DNA from: Pseudomonas viciae
GTDB taxonomy: Bacteria; Pseudomonadota; Gammaproteobacteria; Pseudomonadales; Pseudomonadaceae
Direction of reading: 5' to 3'
NCBI RefSeq assembly: GCF_004786035.1
Contig: NZ_CP035088.1
Location: 3,260,001 to 3,324,000 of the forward strand
DNA length: 64,000 bases
In this document: positions 25,703 through 35,790 of the stretch, in pieces
Numbering within the stretch: the stretch's first letter is position 1
How the letters are laid out: every line of letters begins with the position of its first letter
Position numbers and translations under genes: made by a program
The notes under the pieces: generated by a model
The model's database searches: none
Seen by the model: the letters and a program-made list of their open reading frames with translations, nothing else
Told to the model about the DNA's origin: nothing

Positions 25703-27136
25703 TCAAATCAACCTTAGCGTCAGGGCTTTAAGGGTCGCAGCCGCACGGGTGGTACATTGAAGTTTACGGAACACGTTTTCCACATGGGTACGGACCGTGC
25801 TCGGACTGATGCCCAGTTGACGCGCCACTTCCTTGTTGCTTCCCCCTGCGCTGATGCGCCGTAGAATTTCGGTTTCACGCTCGGAAAGCAGGCCACCGCC
25901 AGGCTTGCAGGCCGTCATCGTTGTGTCCCCGCGCGCCGCCGCGATGACCGCCTGACAGGCGCGTCGGTCAAAGCGTCCCTGGTCCGCCTCCTCCAGCAAT
26001 AGGTGGGCAGCATCACTCTGACTCAGGGCCGGTCGCCACGGTCGCTCGCTCAGCAACGCTTGCCAAGCAAGGGTTGCGGCAAGCAAGAGGTGTTCGCTTT
26101 GCAGCGCGTCACCGCTGAGACTGCGAAAGTAACCACTGCCATCCAGTCGCTCGTACGCGTGAGCCGCTATCTGGCCCGACACTGCCAGCGCCGGTATCTG
26201 GCCGCAGGCCCGCGACGTCCAGTAAGGCACCAACCGCACTTGCTCAAGATCGCCCTCCAATAACGCTCCCGGAATGTTCCAGACTCGATTGGGCACTGCT
26301 GCGCGGCCAATGCCATGGATGAGCGCCGCTTGGCCGAGATGGTCAACGGCTGATGCCGGCAGGCCGGAAAGCCTGGCGGCTTCGCGCACCAGCTCTGAGG
26401 AGCGACGCGAATAGCCCGACAGCCACGGGAGCTTGAGATCGATCACATCGCCGACCAGGGTCAGCGGCACCTGTGCGGTGGTTTCCCGTGGATCAACAGA
26501 TTGTGGCGTGCGCAGTTGATCCAACCAGTCCGTAGCGTGTTTCAACATTTCGGTGGCAAGCGCTGCTGGATAACGTCGGTCGCGCTTGCTGGTGATCCAC
26601 TGTAGTGCCACCTCCAGGCCGTGGCTGCGGGACAGAATTTCCAGATCCCCTGCCAGCAACACCTGATAAACCACCTCCGGCACCTGCGGGTGACGCAGGC
26701 CGAACGGCCTTCCCTCCCCGTCGTATTGCTCGAACACATGACGCAGCCCGTGTTCGACTTCGGTTCTCAAGCCCAATGTATGGGCGATATCACCGGACAC
26801 CTCGCAATGAATCTGTGCCAGCGGCGTGGACCTGCGCATCGCCCGCTGGCCCGACGCATTGAGGGTATGCGTCAGCATCGCGTTGCGGCCCTCGACGTCA
26901 TCGCCCAGCAGCCGGGTGAAGCCCTCGGCATTGGCGGTGCAGCCTGACCAGCGCAGCAAGGCCACTTGGCGTCCGATCTCGGTGTGCTCGCCGGCGCCAT
27001 TGCACGCCTGCGCGAGCATCTGCACCAATCGGGCGGTACGGCGCGACTGATCGAACGGCTGGCCCATGCTCAGGTCGCCCACCATGGACAACGCCAGAAT
27101 GGCGTCTTCCAATTCGATACAGTCACCTGCCGACAT
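25703..27136 (-). CDS. degenerate HD-GYP-like domain with C-terminal LuxR helix-turn-helix
   Basis: The start at 27136 has a strong GGAGG ribosome site and gives 477 residues. Two HD-GYP-like lobes are visible: one with HCEVSGDIA and VFEQYDGEGRPFGL, the other with LIHGIGRAAVPNRVWN (HG instead of the HD pair) and HAYERLDGSGY. The metal-binding residues of active phosphodiesterases are mostly altered, so ligand binding without hydrolysis is plausible. The C-terminus (about 415-477) is a LuxR-type HTH with SPSTVRTHVENVFRKL. The two-domain combination suggests a cyclic-di-nucleotide-linked or other ligand-responsive regulator. Target genes are unknown. Confidence 0.75.
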   Translation of the reverse strand: MSAGDCIELEDAILALSMVGDLSMGQPFDQSRRTARLVQMLAQACNGAGEHTEIGRQVALLRWSGCTANAEGFTRLLGDDVEGRNAMLTHTLNASGQRAMRRSTPLAQIHCEVSGDIAHTLGLRTEVEHGLRHVFEQYDGEGRPFGLRHPQVPEVVYQVLLAGDLEILSRSHGLEVALQWITSKRDRRYPAALATEMLKHATDWLDQLRTPQSVDPRETTAQVPLTLVGDVIDLKLPWLSGYSRRSSELVREAARLSGLPASAVDHLGQAALIHGIGRAAVPNRVWNIPGALLEGDLEQVRLVPYWTSRACGQIPALAVSGQIAAHAYERLDGSGYFRSLSGDALQSEHLLLAATLAWQALLSERPWRPALSQSDAAHLLLEEADQGRFDRRACQAVIAAARGDTTMTACKPGGGLLSERETEILRRISAGGSNKEVARQLGISPSTVRTHVENVFRKLQCTTRAAATLKALTLRLI

Positions 27137-27250
27137 GTCGTTTCCTCCGGGCATCCGATTGAACATTATTGATGGCCTCGGATAAATGACCGATACCTCA
27201 GCCGCCGAGTATCGCTGAAACTGCGCTCACCCCATACAGGAGATCGCATC

Positions 27251-28012
27251 ATGTTCAAACCCAAGGCCCTTGCCCTCACTCTCGCCATGACCTGTTCGTT
27301 GTTCGGCGGCGCGGCCCATGCCGCGGCGCAGCAACCTTCTGTCGTCATCGTCCATGGCGCTTTCGCCGACGGGTCCGACTGGGGCAAGGTCGTCCCGCTG
27401 CTGCAGGCGGAAGGCATCAAGGTCACCGTAGTACAAAATCCGCTGACCTCGCTGGCTGACGATGTCGCCGCCACGCAGCGTGTACTGAACAACCAGGAGA
27501 ACGACGTCGTATTGGTCGGCCATTCCTGGGGCGGCACCGTCATCAGCGAGGCTGGCACCGACAAGAAAGTACGCAGCCTGGTGTACGTCGCCGCGTTCGC
27601 TCCGGATGCCGGTCAAGCCAGTAAAGACCTGGGCAAGGACTACCCTGCTCCGTCCGGCGTGAAAGACATCGCCGCCGACAAAAACGGTTTCCTGTACATG
27701 ACCGCCGAGGGCATGGCCACCGGTTTTGCCCAGGATCTTTCCGCCGAGCAAACCGCGGTAATGGCCGCGACGCAAGGGCCGATCCGCGCCTCGGCATTCG
27801 ATGACAAAACCAGCGTCGCTGCCTGGAAAGGCAAGCCATCCTGGTACGTCGTGGCCAAGGAAGACCGGATGATTCAGCCTGATCTGCAGCGGGCTTTCGC
27901 CAAGAAGATCGGTGCCAAGGTCACCGAAATCGAAGCCAGCCATGTGCCGCAACAATCGCGCCCGGCCGATGTTGCAAAAGTCATCATCCAGGCTGTTCAG
28001 AAGAGCCAGTAA
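27251..28012 (+). CDS. exported alpha/beta hydrolase
   Basis: This 253-residue protein has a signal peptide cleaved near residue 24 (GGAAHAAAQQ) and an alpha/beta-hydrolase core: VVIVHGAFADG (oxyanion hole region), nucleophile motif GHSWGG with serine near residue 95, and a C-terminal histidine in ASHVPQQSRP. It acts in the periplasm or outside; esterase-like activity is likely but the substrate is unknown. A strong AGGAG ribosome site precedes the ATG. It is divergent from the HD-GYP/LuxR gene, which may regulate it. Confidence 0.82.
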   Translation: MFKPKALALTLAMTCSLFGGAAHAAAQQPSVVIVHGAFADGSDWGKVVPLLQAEGIKVTVVQNPLTSLADDVAATQRVLNNQENDVVLVGHSWGGTVISEAGTDKKVRSLVYVAAFAPDAGQASKDLGKDYPAPSGVKDIAADKNGFLYMTAEGMATGFAQDLSAEQTAVMAATQGPIRASAFDDKTSVAAWKGKPSWYVVAKEDRMIQPDLQRAFAKKIGAKVTEIEASHVPQQSRPADVAKVIIQAVQKSQ

Positions 28013-28259
28013 TCTCAGGCCCCTCCTGCGCTGAGGTCGAGGGAAGTGCGCTGCACCTGGATGCTTGCCACCGCTAGTCATAGCGCGAACGGTAGTCGAA
28101 CAGCCAGACGCAACGTACTTCCCTGCCCTCGCGAGATTCACCGCATGTTCGCCTCTGCACCTGGCTTGCCGCCCTATTTCCAAGGGCTGACGGCCGCTCA
28201 CCCACTCGATCGACTCATCAACCTGGCGAACGATGACACTCCGCCCAAGGGACCTGCTC

Positions 28260-29819
28260 ATGCCTATGAATTCCGAGCTGAAAAAACATCATTTCGATTT
28301 TATCGTCTGTGGAGCGGGCACTGCCGGCTCCGTCGTGGCTGGACGGCTGGCCGAAAACCCCGAGGTCGAGGTATTGCTCATCGAGGCCGGGGGCAGCGAT
28401 GAACACCCCCACGTGCTGGAGCCGGGGAACTGGCCCCTGAACCTTGGCACCGAGCGCGATTGGAACTTCGTGGGTGCCGCAAACCCTCATCTCAACGACA
28501 GGAAAATCCCGCTGAATATGGGCCGCGGATTGGGCGGTGGGTCCAGCATCAATGTCATGTTGTGGGCCCGCGGTCATAAAAACGATTGGGAAGACTTCGC
28601 GACGCACAGTGGTGATCCTGCGTGGAACTACGCGTCGGTCCTGAAGATTTATCAACGCGTGGAAGACTATCGGGGCACCTGCGATCCAGCCCGTCGCGGC
28701 CAGGGCGGCCCAGTTCATGTCGCGCCTGTGCGAAACGCCCAACCGATTGCGAACGCCATGATCAGCGCGGCTGCCGGAATGGGTATACCTGCTTTTGACA
28801 ACCCGAACGGCGCCATGATGGAAGGCCGCGGAGGTGCGGCGCTGAACGATCTCATCGTCAAGGATGGCCGGCGTCATTCCATCTACCGCGCATACGTCGC
28901 GCCACGCTGTGGCCAGCCCAACCTCACGGTCTTGACTGATACGCTTGTCAGTCGCGTGCTATTCAGGGACCAACGCGCCATCGGCGTGCAAACCATAAAC
29001 AATGGCCAGATCGAGTGTTTTTACGCCAATCACGAAGTCATTCTGTCGCTGGGAGCGGTCAACACGCCTAAGGTCCTGATGCAATCAGGCGTGGGGCCGG
29101 AGGAAGAATTGCAGCGCCATGGCATTCCGGTCGTCCAGCCTCTCCCCGGCGTTGGCGCCAATCATCAAGACCACGTGTCCTTTGCCGTTATTTTCGAATA
29201 CGCGACGCCACAAACGGTGGGTTACGGCGGCTCGGAGGCGACGCTCTACTGGAGCAGCGAAAGCGCTTTGCACCTCCCGGACATGTTCCACTGTCAGGTC
29301 GAATTTCCAGTGCCCAGCGCGGAGACCGCCTCACTCGGCGTGCCCGCACATGGCTGGACAATGTTCGCCGGCCTTGCCCACCCGGAAAGTCGCGGACGGG
29401 TCAAGCTCAGCGGCCCGAATGTGACCGATGCCCCCATCATTGAACCCAACACGCTGTCCCATCCGACCGATCTGTGCAACGCGCTGGAAAACATCCGTTT
29501 TGTCCAGGAACTGGGCGCGCAGGCCCCCTTCAAGGGCTTGATAAAAAGTGAAAGCCTGCCTGGAAAGCTGAATACCCAATCGCTCGAACACTACGCGCGC
29601 AACGCTGCGGTTACTTACTGGCACCAATGCGGTACGGCAAAAATGGGCCAGGACGCGATGTCCGTGGTCGACGGTCAACTGCGGGTCTACGGAGTCCAGG
29701 GTCTGCGCATTGCCGATGCTTCCATCATGCCGCATGTGACGAGCGGCAATACGATGGCCCCGTGCGTCGTGATCGGTGAGCGGGCCGTGGAGGCTATACG
29801 GTCCACTTACGACATATGA
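28260..29819 (+). CDS. GMC-family FAD oxidoreductase
   Basis: This 519-residue flavoenzyme begins with an FAD-binding motif, DFIVCGAGTAGSVVAGRL, and includes the GMC signatures (NMGRGLGGGSSINVMLW; LSLGAVNTPKVLMQSGVG) and a C-terminal catalytic histidine region TYWHQCGTAKMG followed by VTSGNTMAPCV. Family members oxidise alcohols such as choline or aldehydes/sugars. The start at 28260 has an AAGGGA ribosome site; an in-frame ATG 27 bases upstream does not. Downstream it is convergent with a LysR gene. The substrate is not readable from sequence. Confidence 0.88.
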   Translation: MPMNSELKKHHFDFIVCGAGTAGSVVAGRLAENPEVEVLLIEAGGSDEHPHVLEPGNWPLNLGTERDWNFVGAANPHLNDRKIPLNMGRGLGGGSSINVMLWARGHKNDWEDFATHSGDPAWNYASVLKIYQRVEDYRGTCDPARRGQGGPVHVAPVRNAQPIANAMISAAAGMGIPAFDNPNGAMMEGRGGAALNDLIVKDGRRHSIYRAYVAPRCGQPNLTVLTDTLVSRVLFRDQRAIGVQTINNGQIECFYANHEVILSLGAVNTPKVLMQSGVGPEEELQRHGIPVVQPLPGVGANHQDHVSFAVIFEYATPQTVGYGGSEATLYWSSESALHLPDMFHCQVEFPVPSAETASLGVPAHGWTMFAGLAHPESRGRVKLSGPNVTDAPIIEPNTLSHPTDLCNALENIRFVQELGAQAPFKGLIKSESLPGKLNTQSLEHYARNAAVTYWHQCGTAKMGQDAMSVVDGQLRVYGVQGLRIADASIMPHVTSGNTMAPCVVIGERAVEAIRSTYDI

Positions 29820-29859
29820 GCTTCGTGCATGCGCCCGTGACCCTGTTCATGCCAACCCG

Positions 29860-30783
29860 CTAAGGGCTGTTTCCTGCTGCCAATGGTTGAATGTTGGCAC
29901 GGGCCAAATCGATAAACGCCTTGAGCGCTGCCGAAGGGTTGCGCCGGTTCGGGTAATACAGGCACAAGTTGTCTCGCGCAGGCGTCCAGTCCTCCAATAC
30001 CCGCTCAAACGCTCCGGTCTCGATTTCGGCTTGAACGTCCTGTTCCATGAAAAAACCGAGGGCCACGCCTGTCCCGACTACTGCCTTGGCGAGGCCAGGC
30101 TCGTCCAGCGTGAATTGGCCGTTCACATCCAACCGGATGACCTCTCCATCGCGCTCCAGATACCACGGAAAAATGGCGCCGTTGGGTAGGCGGACCCGTA
30201 AGCAGTGATGTGTGAGTAGATCGGTTGGAGCCCGAGGTCGGCCGTGCACCTCGAAGTACGCTGGCGAGCCCACGATGGCGTAACGTTGCGGTCGGCCCAG
30301 CGGGATGACAATCATGTCGCTGGGCACCAGATTGGCAGATCGCACCCCGAGGTCGAATCCGCCCTCGACAATGTCCACGAGGCGCCCTTCGGTCACCAGA
30401 TCGATATGCACCTTTGGGTAACGCCGTGAAAACTCCAGCATCAGCGGCATCAGGGGAGTCCGAGCGGCACTTGCAAATGCATTGATGCGCAAGACTCCCG
30501 AAGGTCCGACATTGTGCGAGCGCACCGCCTCGAGCGCAGCGCGAACATCCTGTAGCGCTGGCCCGACTTGCTCCATGTACAGCCTGCCGGCCTCGGTAAG
30601 AGACACGCTGCGTGTGGTGCGATTGAAGAGCCGCGTTTCAAGGTTCGACTCAACCTTGGCGATGGTATTGCTCAATGCAGTCGTGGAAACGTTCAGGTCG
30701 ATAGCGGCTTGTCGAAACGAGGCCCGGCGCGCCACGGCCGTTACCGCCTCCAACTCATTGAGCCCTACACGAAGATCCGGCAT
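29860..30783 (-). CDS. LysR-family transcriptional regulator
   Basis: This 307-residue regulator has an N-terminal helix-turn-helix ([38 protein letters not shown], where [15 protein letters not shown] is the recognition part) and a substrate-binding domain. The ATG at 30783 has an AGGA ribosome site at the right distance; an upstream ATG at 30813 does not. It is divergent from an SDR gene across about 118 bases, the usual LysR arrangement, and so probably controls it. It may also affect the convergent GMC oxidoreductase region. Confidence 0.88.
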   Translation of the reverse strand: MPDLRVGLNELEAVTAVARRASFRQAAIDLNVSTTALSNTIAKVESNLETRLFNRTTRSVSLTEAGRLYMEQVGPALQDVRAALEAVRSHNVGPSGVLRINAFASAARTPLMPLMLEFSRRYPKVHIDLVTEGRLVDIVEGGFDLGVRSANLVPSDMIVIPLGRPQRYAIVGSPAYFEVHGRPRAPTDLLTHHCLRVRLPNGAIFPWYLERDGEVIRLDVNGQFTLDEPGLAKAVVGTGVALGFFMEQDVQAEIETGAFERVLEDWTPARDNLCLYYPNRRNPSAALKAFIDLARANIQPLAAGNSP

Positions 30784-30901
30784 TTGATTGTCCTGCTTAT
30801 CGGGATTAGCCATTACGTTTATGCCAGTTGAGCAAACTATCCCGTGGACGGCAAGATCATTGGGTGTCATCAATTCACCCGTCATAGATGGAGATTACGC
30901 C

Positions 30902-31678
30902 ATGAATCTTGATTTGAAAGGCAAGCGCGTTCTGGTCACCGGCGGCACCAAAGGTGTCGGTAAAGCGGTTGTGGAGCTGCTGCTCGACGAAGGCGCAAGA
31001 GTGCTGACCTGCGCTCGCCAGGTAAACATCGAAATGCCGCCAGACCTGTGCGTTCCGGCTGACCTGTCGACCCGGGAGGGTTGTGAGACCTTGGTGGCCG
31101 CAACCAAGCGAATATTGGGAGATGTCGACATCATCATCCATGTACTGGGTGGCTCATCGGCACCGGGTGGCGGCTTTGCTGCACTGGACGAGGAACACTG
31201 GCAACGCGAGCTCGATCTGAACCTGTTTCCGGCCGTGCGCATCGACCGTGCCTTGTTGCCGGGCATGCTCGAACGGAACGAGGGTGTCATCATCCATGTG
31301 ACTTCCATTCAGAGCCGGCTGCCTCTGCCTGAAGCAACGACCGCCTACGCGGCTGCCAAGGCTGCGCTCTCGACTTACAGCAAAAGCCTGTCGAAGGAGA
31401 TCTCGCCAAAAGGCGTGCGTGTTGTCCGGGTATCGCCGGGGTGGGTTGAAACCGAGGCGTCGGTCGCCTTGGCCGAGCGCTTGGCGAAAGAAGCAGGTAC
31501 CGACTACGAAGGCGGCAAGCAGCTGATCATGAAAGCGTTAGGCGGTATTCCACTCGGCCGTCCCTCAAAACCTGCGGAAGTGGCGAACCTCATTGCCTTC
31601 CTGGCTTCGCCTCGCGCGGCCTCCATCACGGGCAGCGAATTTGTCATTGATGGCGGCACCATTCCAACGGCTTCATAA
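30902..31678 (+). CDS. short-chain dehydrogenase/reductase
   Basis: This 258-residue SDR has the cofactor motif [11 protein letters not shown], the [12 protein letters not shown] structural region, catalytic Y-AAA-K ([11 protein letters not shown]) and the C-terminal family ending [20 protein letters not shown] ribosome site supports the start at 30902 rather than an in-frame ATG further upstream (30788). It is divergent from the LysR gene, its probable regulator. Substrate unknown. Confidence 0.88.
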   Translation: MNLDLKGKRVLVTGGTKGVGKAVVELLLDEGARVLTCARQVNIEMPPDLCVPADLSTREGCETLVAATKRILGDVDIIIHVLGGSSAPGGGFAALDEEHWQRELDLNLFPAVRIDRALLPGMLERNEGVIIHVTSIQSRLPLPEATTAYAAAKAALSTYSKSLSKEISPKGVRVVRVSPGWVETEASVALAERLAKEAGTDYEGGKQLIMKALGGIPLGRPSKPAEVANLIAFLASPRAASITGSEFVIDGGTIPTAS

Positions 31679-31683
31679 GAGGT

Positions 31684-31713
31684 GTGGGGCGGCTTCGGCT
31701 GTCCGCCCCCAGC
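31684..31713 (+). terminator. hairpin after the SDR gene
   Basis: GGGGCGG at 31686-31692 pairs with CCGCCCC at 31703-31709. No clear T run follows. It lies between convergent genes and may stop transcription from either side. Confidence 0.4.
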
Positions 31714-31750
31714 CTTCAGGCAGCAAATTCATCGCTCATGACGCCAGCTT

Positions 31751-34033
31751 CTAACGCCAATCCAGATACCGAAACAGCTCCTCCTCCTGGTCAAAGTGCA
31801 ATCGCACAAGCGTGTCCAGGCGAATCAACTGATGCTGGATCTGATCAGCGGAAGTTACCGTGGGTTGGGTGCCGAAGTCGCTGCTCATGCGCGCCAGCAA
31901 ATGGATAAGACGAAAGATTTCCCGGTGGACATGACTCATTGTCGACAAGGGATCTTCTCCCTGCATGTTTCGCGTCAGCAGTGGATAGAGAGTGTTTTCA
32001 TCTTCACGCTCATGCTGCTCCAGTAACGTTTGCAGTTTGTGGACCAGTTCGAACAAATCGCGCTGTGCCTGCTCTAGTGGACGCTGAGAAAAGTCACTGG
32101 CCAACCGATGCAGATCACTCAGGACGCTGGCGAGTTGCTGATGTTCGTCTTGCAGGCGATCGATTTGCTCTGCGCCAAGTTTTCTCTGTCTCTTGCCCCG
32201 TAATGGGCCTAATGCGCGCAAGGCGTTAATGATGATCACCACGTCGATGCCTTCCTGGACTACGGCGCCAATCAGCGGCGGCAAATAACCGAGGGCCGCC
32301 ACTGCCATGGCCAGCAACGACAGTCCCATACCGACGAGTACACCTTGGCGGGCGATATAACGGGTCCGCCTGGCGATGTCCAACGCCTCGACGAGGCGAT
32401 CCAGCCGATCAACCAACAGCACGACACCAGCCGCCTGCGCAGACGCAATGGCCCCCTTCGCGCCCATGGCCACGCCGACATTGGCCGCCGCCAGTGCGGG
32501 GGCGTCGTTGATGCCATCGCCAACCATCAGTGTGCTGGCATGCTGGCTACCTTGCTGTACGGCACGCACTTTATCCTCTGGGCTCAACCCGGCGCGCAGT
32601 TCGTCAATGCCCGCGGACAGCGCGATCATTTCGGCGGTTTCCAGCCGATCTCCGGTGAGCATGACAATTTTTTCGATCCCCCTGTTGCGCAGTCGACGCA
32701 ATGTTTGTGGGGTTTCGCGGCGAACGTTGTCCGAAAAAAGCAGCAGGCCAGCGAGCTTCCCATCCACCTCAATGAAGCTTCCACTGCACGCCAGGTAATC
32801 CATGTGGCGCAACATGGCGGCGGCCCAATCGGTTTCGGGCGTTTCTTTATGAGCATAAGCCAACGTACCGAAACGTACTTGGACACCATCGATTCGCCCA
32901 CACAGCCCAGATCCGGGAGTTTCTTCCACGTCCTGCGGGACTGCGAGGGGCAATTGGCGCTGTTGCGCCGCTTCAACAATCGCTTGGGAAACCGGGTGCG
33001 TTGAGGCCTGTGCCAGCGAAGCGGCCAGGCCGAGCAGGCGCTGTGGATCTTCCAAGCCGTTGACTTCTATCGACTGCAGGCGGGCATGACCGCTAGTCAG
33101 TGTCCCCGTCTTGTCGAGAAACACTTGCTTGATCCCGGCCAACGCCTCCAGGGTTACGCCGTCCTTGATCAGGATGCCCCGTCGCGCAGCCCTTGAAATA
33201 CCCGACATGATGGAAATGGGGACCGCCAGGATCAAGGGGCAAGGCGTAGCCACCACCAGAACCGCTAAAGTTCGCAAGGGGTCTCCACTCATTAGCCAGG
33301 CCGCGACAGCAAACAGCAATGTCAGTGGAATGAAAAACAATGCATAGCGATCGGCCAAACGCACGAACGGTGCACGCGAACGCCGTGCCGTCTCGGCCAG
33401 CCGCACGATCCCGGCATAAGTGCTTTGTGCCGCTGTTTGCGTGGCTATGAGCAGGATGGGCGCACCGACATTGGCGATGCCACTGGACACTTGCTCACCT
33501 TCCCGACGAGTCACGGGCATCGATTCGCCGTTGAGCGCCGACTCATCCAGCGTGGCGGCAAGGCTCAGCAGGCGTCCATCGACAGGCACTACCTCGCCTA
33601 AGCGTACCAACAGGGTCTGATGCGGCTGGATTTGTTCAACGGGGATCTTGCGCAGGCCTCCCTCCTCCTGCAACCAGGCAAAACGCGGCGCCCGGTCGAC
33701 GAGCGCGCGAAGCTCGCGCTCAGCCCGCTGTCGAGTGAAAAACTCCAGGGTGCGCCCGCTGGCGAGCATCAGGGCAATCACAGCGGCTACCAGCGCCTGT
33801 CCAAGCACCAAGGCAGCCGTCATGGACAGCAGTGCTATCAGGTCGACGCCCGCCTCGCGGCGGGCCAATCGTTGAATGACTTCCACCAGCAGCACCGCGG
33901 TCATCACCAACGTTCCGGTGGACCAGCAAAGCGTTGCCCATCCAGGTCTTTGCGCCAGGTGTGCAGCGCCCCCCACTAACAGCGTCAGCGCGGTAAACAG
34001 TAATAGAACCGGGCCCAGCCATTTGTCGAGCAT
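31751..34033 (-). CDS. P1B-5-type metal-transporting ATPase with C-terminal hemerythrin domain
   Basis: This 760-residue inner-membrane pump has the P-type features: transmembrane metal motif TPCPL (263-267), phosphorylation loop DKTGTLTSG (D307), TGDRLETA, GDGINDAPAL, and predicted membrane helices at both sides. It lacks N-terminal heavy-metal-binding (HMA) domains. The last ~150 residues contain several histidines and acidic residues (DEHQQL, EREDENTLYPLL, HVHREIF, HFDQEEELFRYL) in the arrangement of a hemerythrin-like di-iron four-helix bundle. A TPC motif plus C-terminal hemerythrin is the defining combination of P1B-5 ATPases (such as rhizobial Nia), linked to nickel or iron export. It is divergent from the esterase-like gene, with an FNR-like box in the shared upstream region. 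Confidence 0.8.
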   Translation of the reverse strand: MLDKWLGPVLLLFTALTLLVGGAAHLAQRPGWATLCWSTGTLVMTAVLLVEVIQRLARREAGVDLIALLSMTAALVLGQALVAAVIALMLASGRTLEFFTRQRAERELRALVDRAPRFAWLQEEGGLRKIPVEQIQPHQTLLVRLGEVVPVDGRLLSLAATLDESALNGESMPVTRREGEQVSSGIANVGAPILLIATQTAAQSTYAGIVRLAETARRSRAPFVRLADRYALFFIPLTLLFAVAAWLMSGDPLRTLAVLVVATPCPLILAVPISIMSGISRAARRGILIKDGVTLEALAGIKQVFLDKTGTLTSGHARLQSIEVNGLEDPQRLLGLAASLAQASTHPVSQAIVEAAQQRQLPLAVPQDVEETPGSGLCGRIDGVQVRFGTLAYAHKETPETDWAAAMLRHMDYLACSGSFIEVDGKLAGLLLFSDNVRRETPQTLRRLRNRGIEKIVMLTGDRLETAEMIALSAGIDELRAGLSPEDKVRAVQQGSQHASTLMVGDGINDAPALAAANVGVAMGAKGAIASAQAAGVVLLVDRLDRLVEALDIARRTRYIARQGVLVGMGLSLLAMAVAALGYLPPLIGAVVQEGIDVVIIINALRALGPLRGKRQRKLGAEQIDRLQDEHQQLASVLSDLHRLASDFSQRPLEQAQRDLFELVHKLQTLLEQHEREDENTLYPLLTRNMQGEDPLSTMSHVHREIFRLIHLLARMSSDFGTQPTVTSADQIQHQLIRLDTLVRLHFDQEEELFRYLDWR

Positions 34034-34343
34034 TGAAGGGAGTCTCTGGAAAAACGATTCGGGCCTTATTTTCTGACAATGCCCATGTCGATGAGGACAG
34101 CGGACTGGGATGGATACCCCGAGGCTATCTCAAGTGATCACTATCTTCTGGGGGGATTGCGCCTTTATTGACAAACCTCAATCAATCCCGTTGGGCGCGG
34201 TGTGAATAATCCAACAACGAATACAGAGACGTTAGCGCACTGAGTCGAGATGCCTGCGCCAACGATTTCGGACGGTTTGACGCCGGGTATGACACGAGCA
34301 CCATGCCGTCAGCAGCAATCCACTCTTTTCGAGGATGATGTTC
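34034..34343. other. shared upstream region of the P1B-5 ATPase and esterase-like genes
   Basis: About 310 bases between divergent genes. It contains an FNR/Anr-like box at 34168-34181 and the ribosome site of the plus-strand gene. No other element was recognised. Confidence 0.6.
34168..34181. promoter_or_regulatory. FNR/Anr-like box
   Basis: TTGACAAACCTCAA has the TTGA-N6-TCAA core of FNR/Anr/Dnr sites and a near-consensus inner half. It lies between two divergent stress genes. Three stronger boxes occur elsewhere in the same island. Confidence 0.55.
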
Positions 34344-35711
34344 ATGAACTCACCTTCGCACAAAATGATGGAGAAGCTTTATGGCAAGCAACATTACGTT
34401 GACAGGGAGCATATAGCCCCTCTGTTGCGTCAATACGCTGAGCCACTGCCGGACCTGGACTCCCCCGCTTTTGCCCAGATGTTTGATCGCTACGCTGATG
34501 CACGCGTGGTGATGATCGGCGAGGCGAGTCATGGGACCAGCGACTTCTATCAAGCCCGGGCTGCGATTACCCAAAGACTGATCGAGCGGCACGGGTTCAA
34601 TATCGTCGCGGTTGAAGCAGACTGGCCGGACGCCGGCCATGTCGACCAATACGTCCGGGGATTTGCGCATACGGCGTGGAAGCGTCACATCTTCAGCCGA
34701 TTTCCGACCTGGATGTGGCGCAATCGTGAGGTGAAGGCGTTCGCCCACTGGCTACACCGCCACAATCACCAACAAGATCCCGACCGTCGCGTCGAGTTTC
34801 GTGGCTTGGACGTCTACAGCTTGCGCAACTCCATCCATGAAGTGCTGGACTATCTGGATCGGGTCGACCCGCATCTGGCTCAAGAAGCCCGGCGGCGTTA
34901 TGGCTGTTTGACCCCGTGGCAGGATGAGCCCTCGCTGTACGGCCACTTCGTCGAACGTGGAGGTGTAATGCCCTGTGAACAGCCGGTGGTCGAACAGCTC
35001 AATGTCATGCTGGCTGAACAATTGGCCGGTCTCATCCACAACGATGAGGCATTCTTCAATGCGACGCAGAACGCCCGGGTGGTCATGGCGGCGGAACAGT
35101 ATTACCGCGCGATTTATCGAGGGTCGACGGCCTCCTGGAACCTGCGTGACCGGCACATGTTCGATACATTGCGAGCACTGCTTGAGCACCGGGGCCCACA
35201 AGCCAAGGCAGTGGTATGGGCGCACAACTCCCATATCGGCAATGCGGGCGCCACGGAAATGGGTTGGAAGGGGCAGTTCAACATCGGTCAACTGTGTCGA
35301 AGCGCCTTTGGGCGCGATGTCGTTCTGATCGGCATGGCCACTGATCGAGGCCAGGTGGCTGCCGCCGATGATTGGGATGGCGAGATGCGGATCAAGGACA
35401 TCCGCCCCTCGCGACCGGACAGTTGGGAGCATCAGTTCCTCAAGGCCGGTATCGCTGCATCGCTGACCGATTGGCGAGACCCGCAGCGAAAAGAGCTACG
35501 CCGAGTCCTGTCTACCCCCTTGCTGGAGCGGGCCATCGGGGTGATATACCGCCCCGAAAGCGAGCGTCTGAGTCATTACTTCGAGTCGGTGCTGGCTGAA
35601 CAATTCGACGCCATGATCTGGATCGAACAGACCAAGCCGGTCAACGCGCTGCCACTGCCGAAAAACCAGCAACTGGAACCGGAAGACGAAACGTATCCAT
35701 TTGGCGTGTGA
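34344..35711 (+). CDS. erythromycin-esterase-like family protein
   Basis: This 455-residue protein matches the erythromycin esterase family (PF05139): GEASHGTSDFYQARAA with the conserved E and H, VEADWPDA, and WAHNSHIGNA with its catalytic-type histidine. The family also includes succinoglycan-type enzymes, and chromosomal members near stress genes usually have no macrolide role. The third ATG (34344) has the best-spaced GAGG ribosome site. It begins the plus-strand block of phosphoribosyltransferase and PRPP-synthetase-like genes, so a link to nucleotide or stress metabolism is inferred. An FNR-like box lies upstream. Confidence 0.8.
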   Translation: MNSPSHKMMEKLYGKQHYVDREHIAPLLRQYAEPLPDLDSPAFAQMFDRYADARVVMIGEASHGTSDFYQARAAITQRLIERHGFNIVAVEADWPDAGHVDQYVRGFAHTAWKRHIFSRFPTWMWRNREVKAFAHWLHRHNHQQDPDRRVEFRGLDVYSLRNSIHEVLDYLDRVDPHLAQEARRRYGCLTPWQDEPSLYGHFVERGGVMPCEQPVVEQLNVMLAEQLAGLIHNDEAFFNATQNARVVMAAEQYYRAIYRGSTASWNLRDRHMFDTLRALLEHRGPQAKAVVWAHNSHIGNAGATEMGWKGQFNIGQLCRSAFGRDVVLIGMATDRGQVAAADDWDGEMRIKDIRPSRPDSWEHQFLKAGIAASLTDWRDPQRKELRRVLSTPLLERAIGVIYRPESERLSHYFESVLAEQFDAMIWIEQTKPVNALPLPKNQQLEPEDETYPFGV

Positions 35712-35719
35712 CAACGAGT

Positions 35720-35755
35720 GCAGGTCCTTCGGGAGTGGGGCCTGCGGGTATTTTC
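35720..35755 (+). terminator. weak hairpin after the esterase-like gene
   Basis: GCAGG (35720-35724) pairs with CCTGC (35741-35745) with extra CC/GG pairing inside, followed by GGGTATTTT. This could attenuate readthrough into the phosphoribosyltransferase gene. Confidence 0.3.
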
Positions 35756-35790
35756 GAACACAACCCATGGAGCGCGGACAGGAGAAGACA

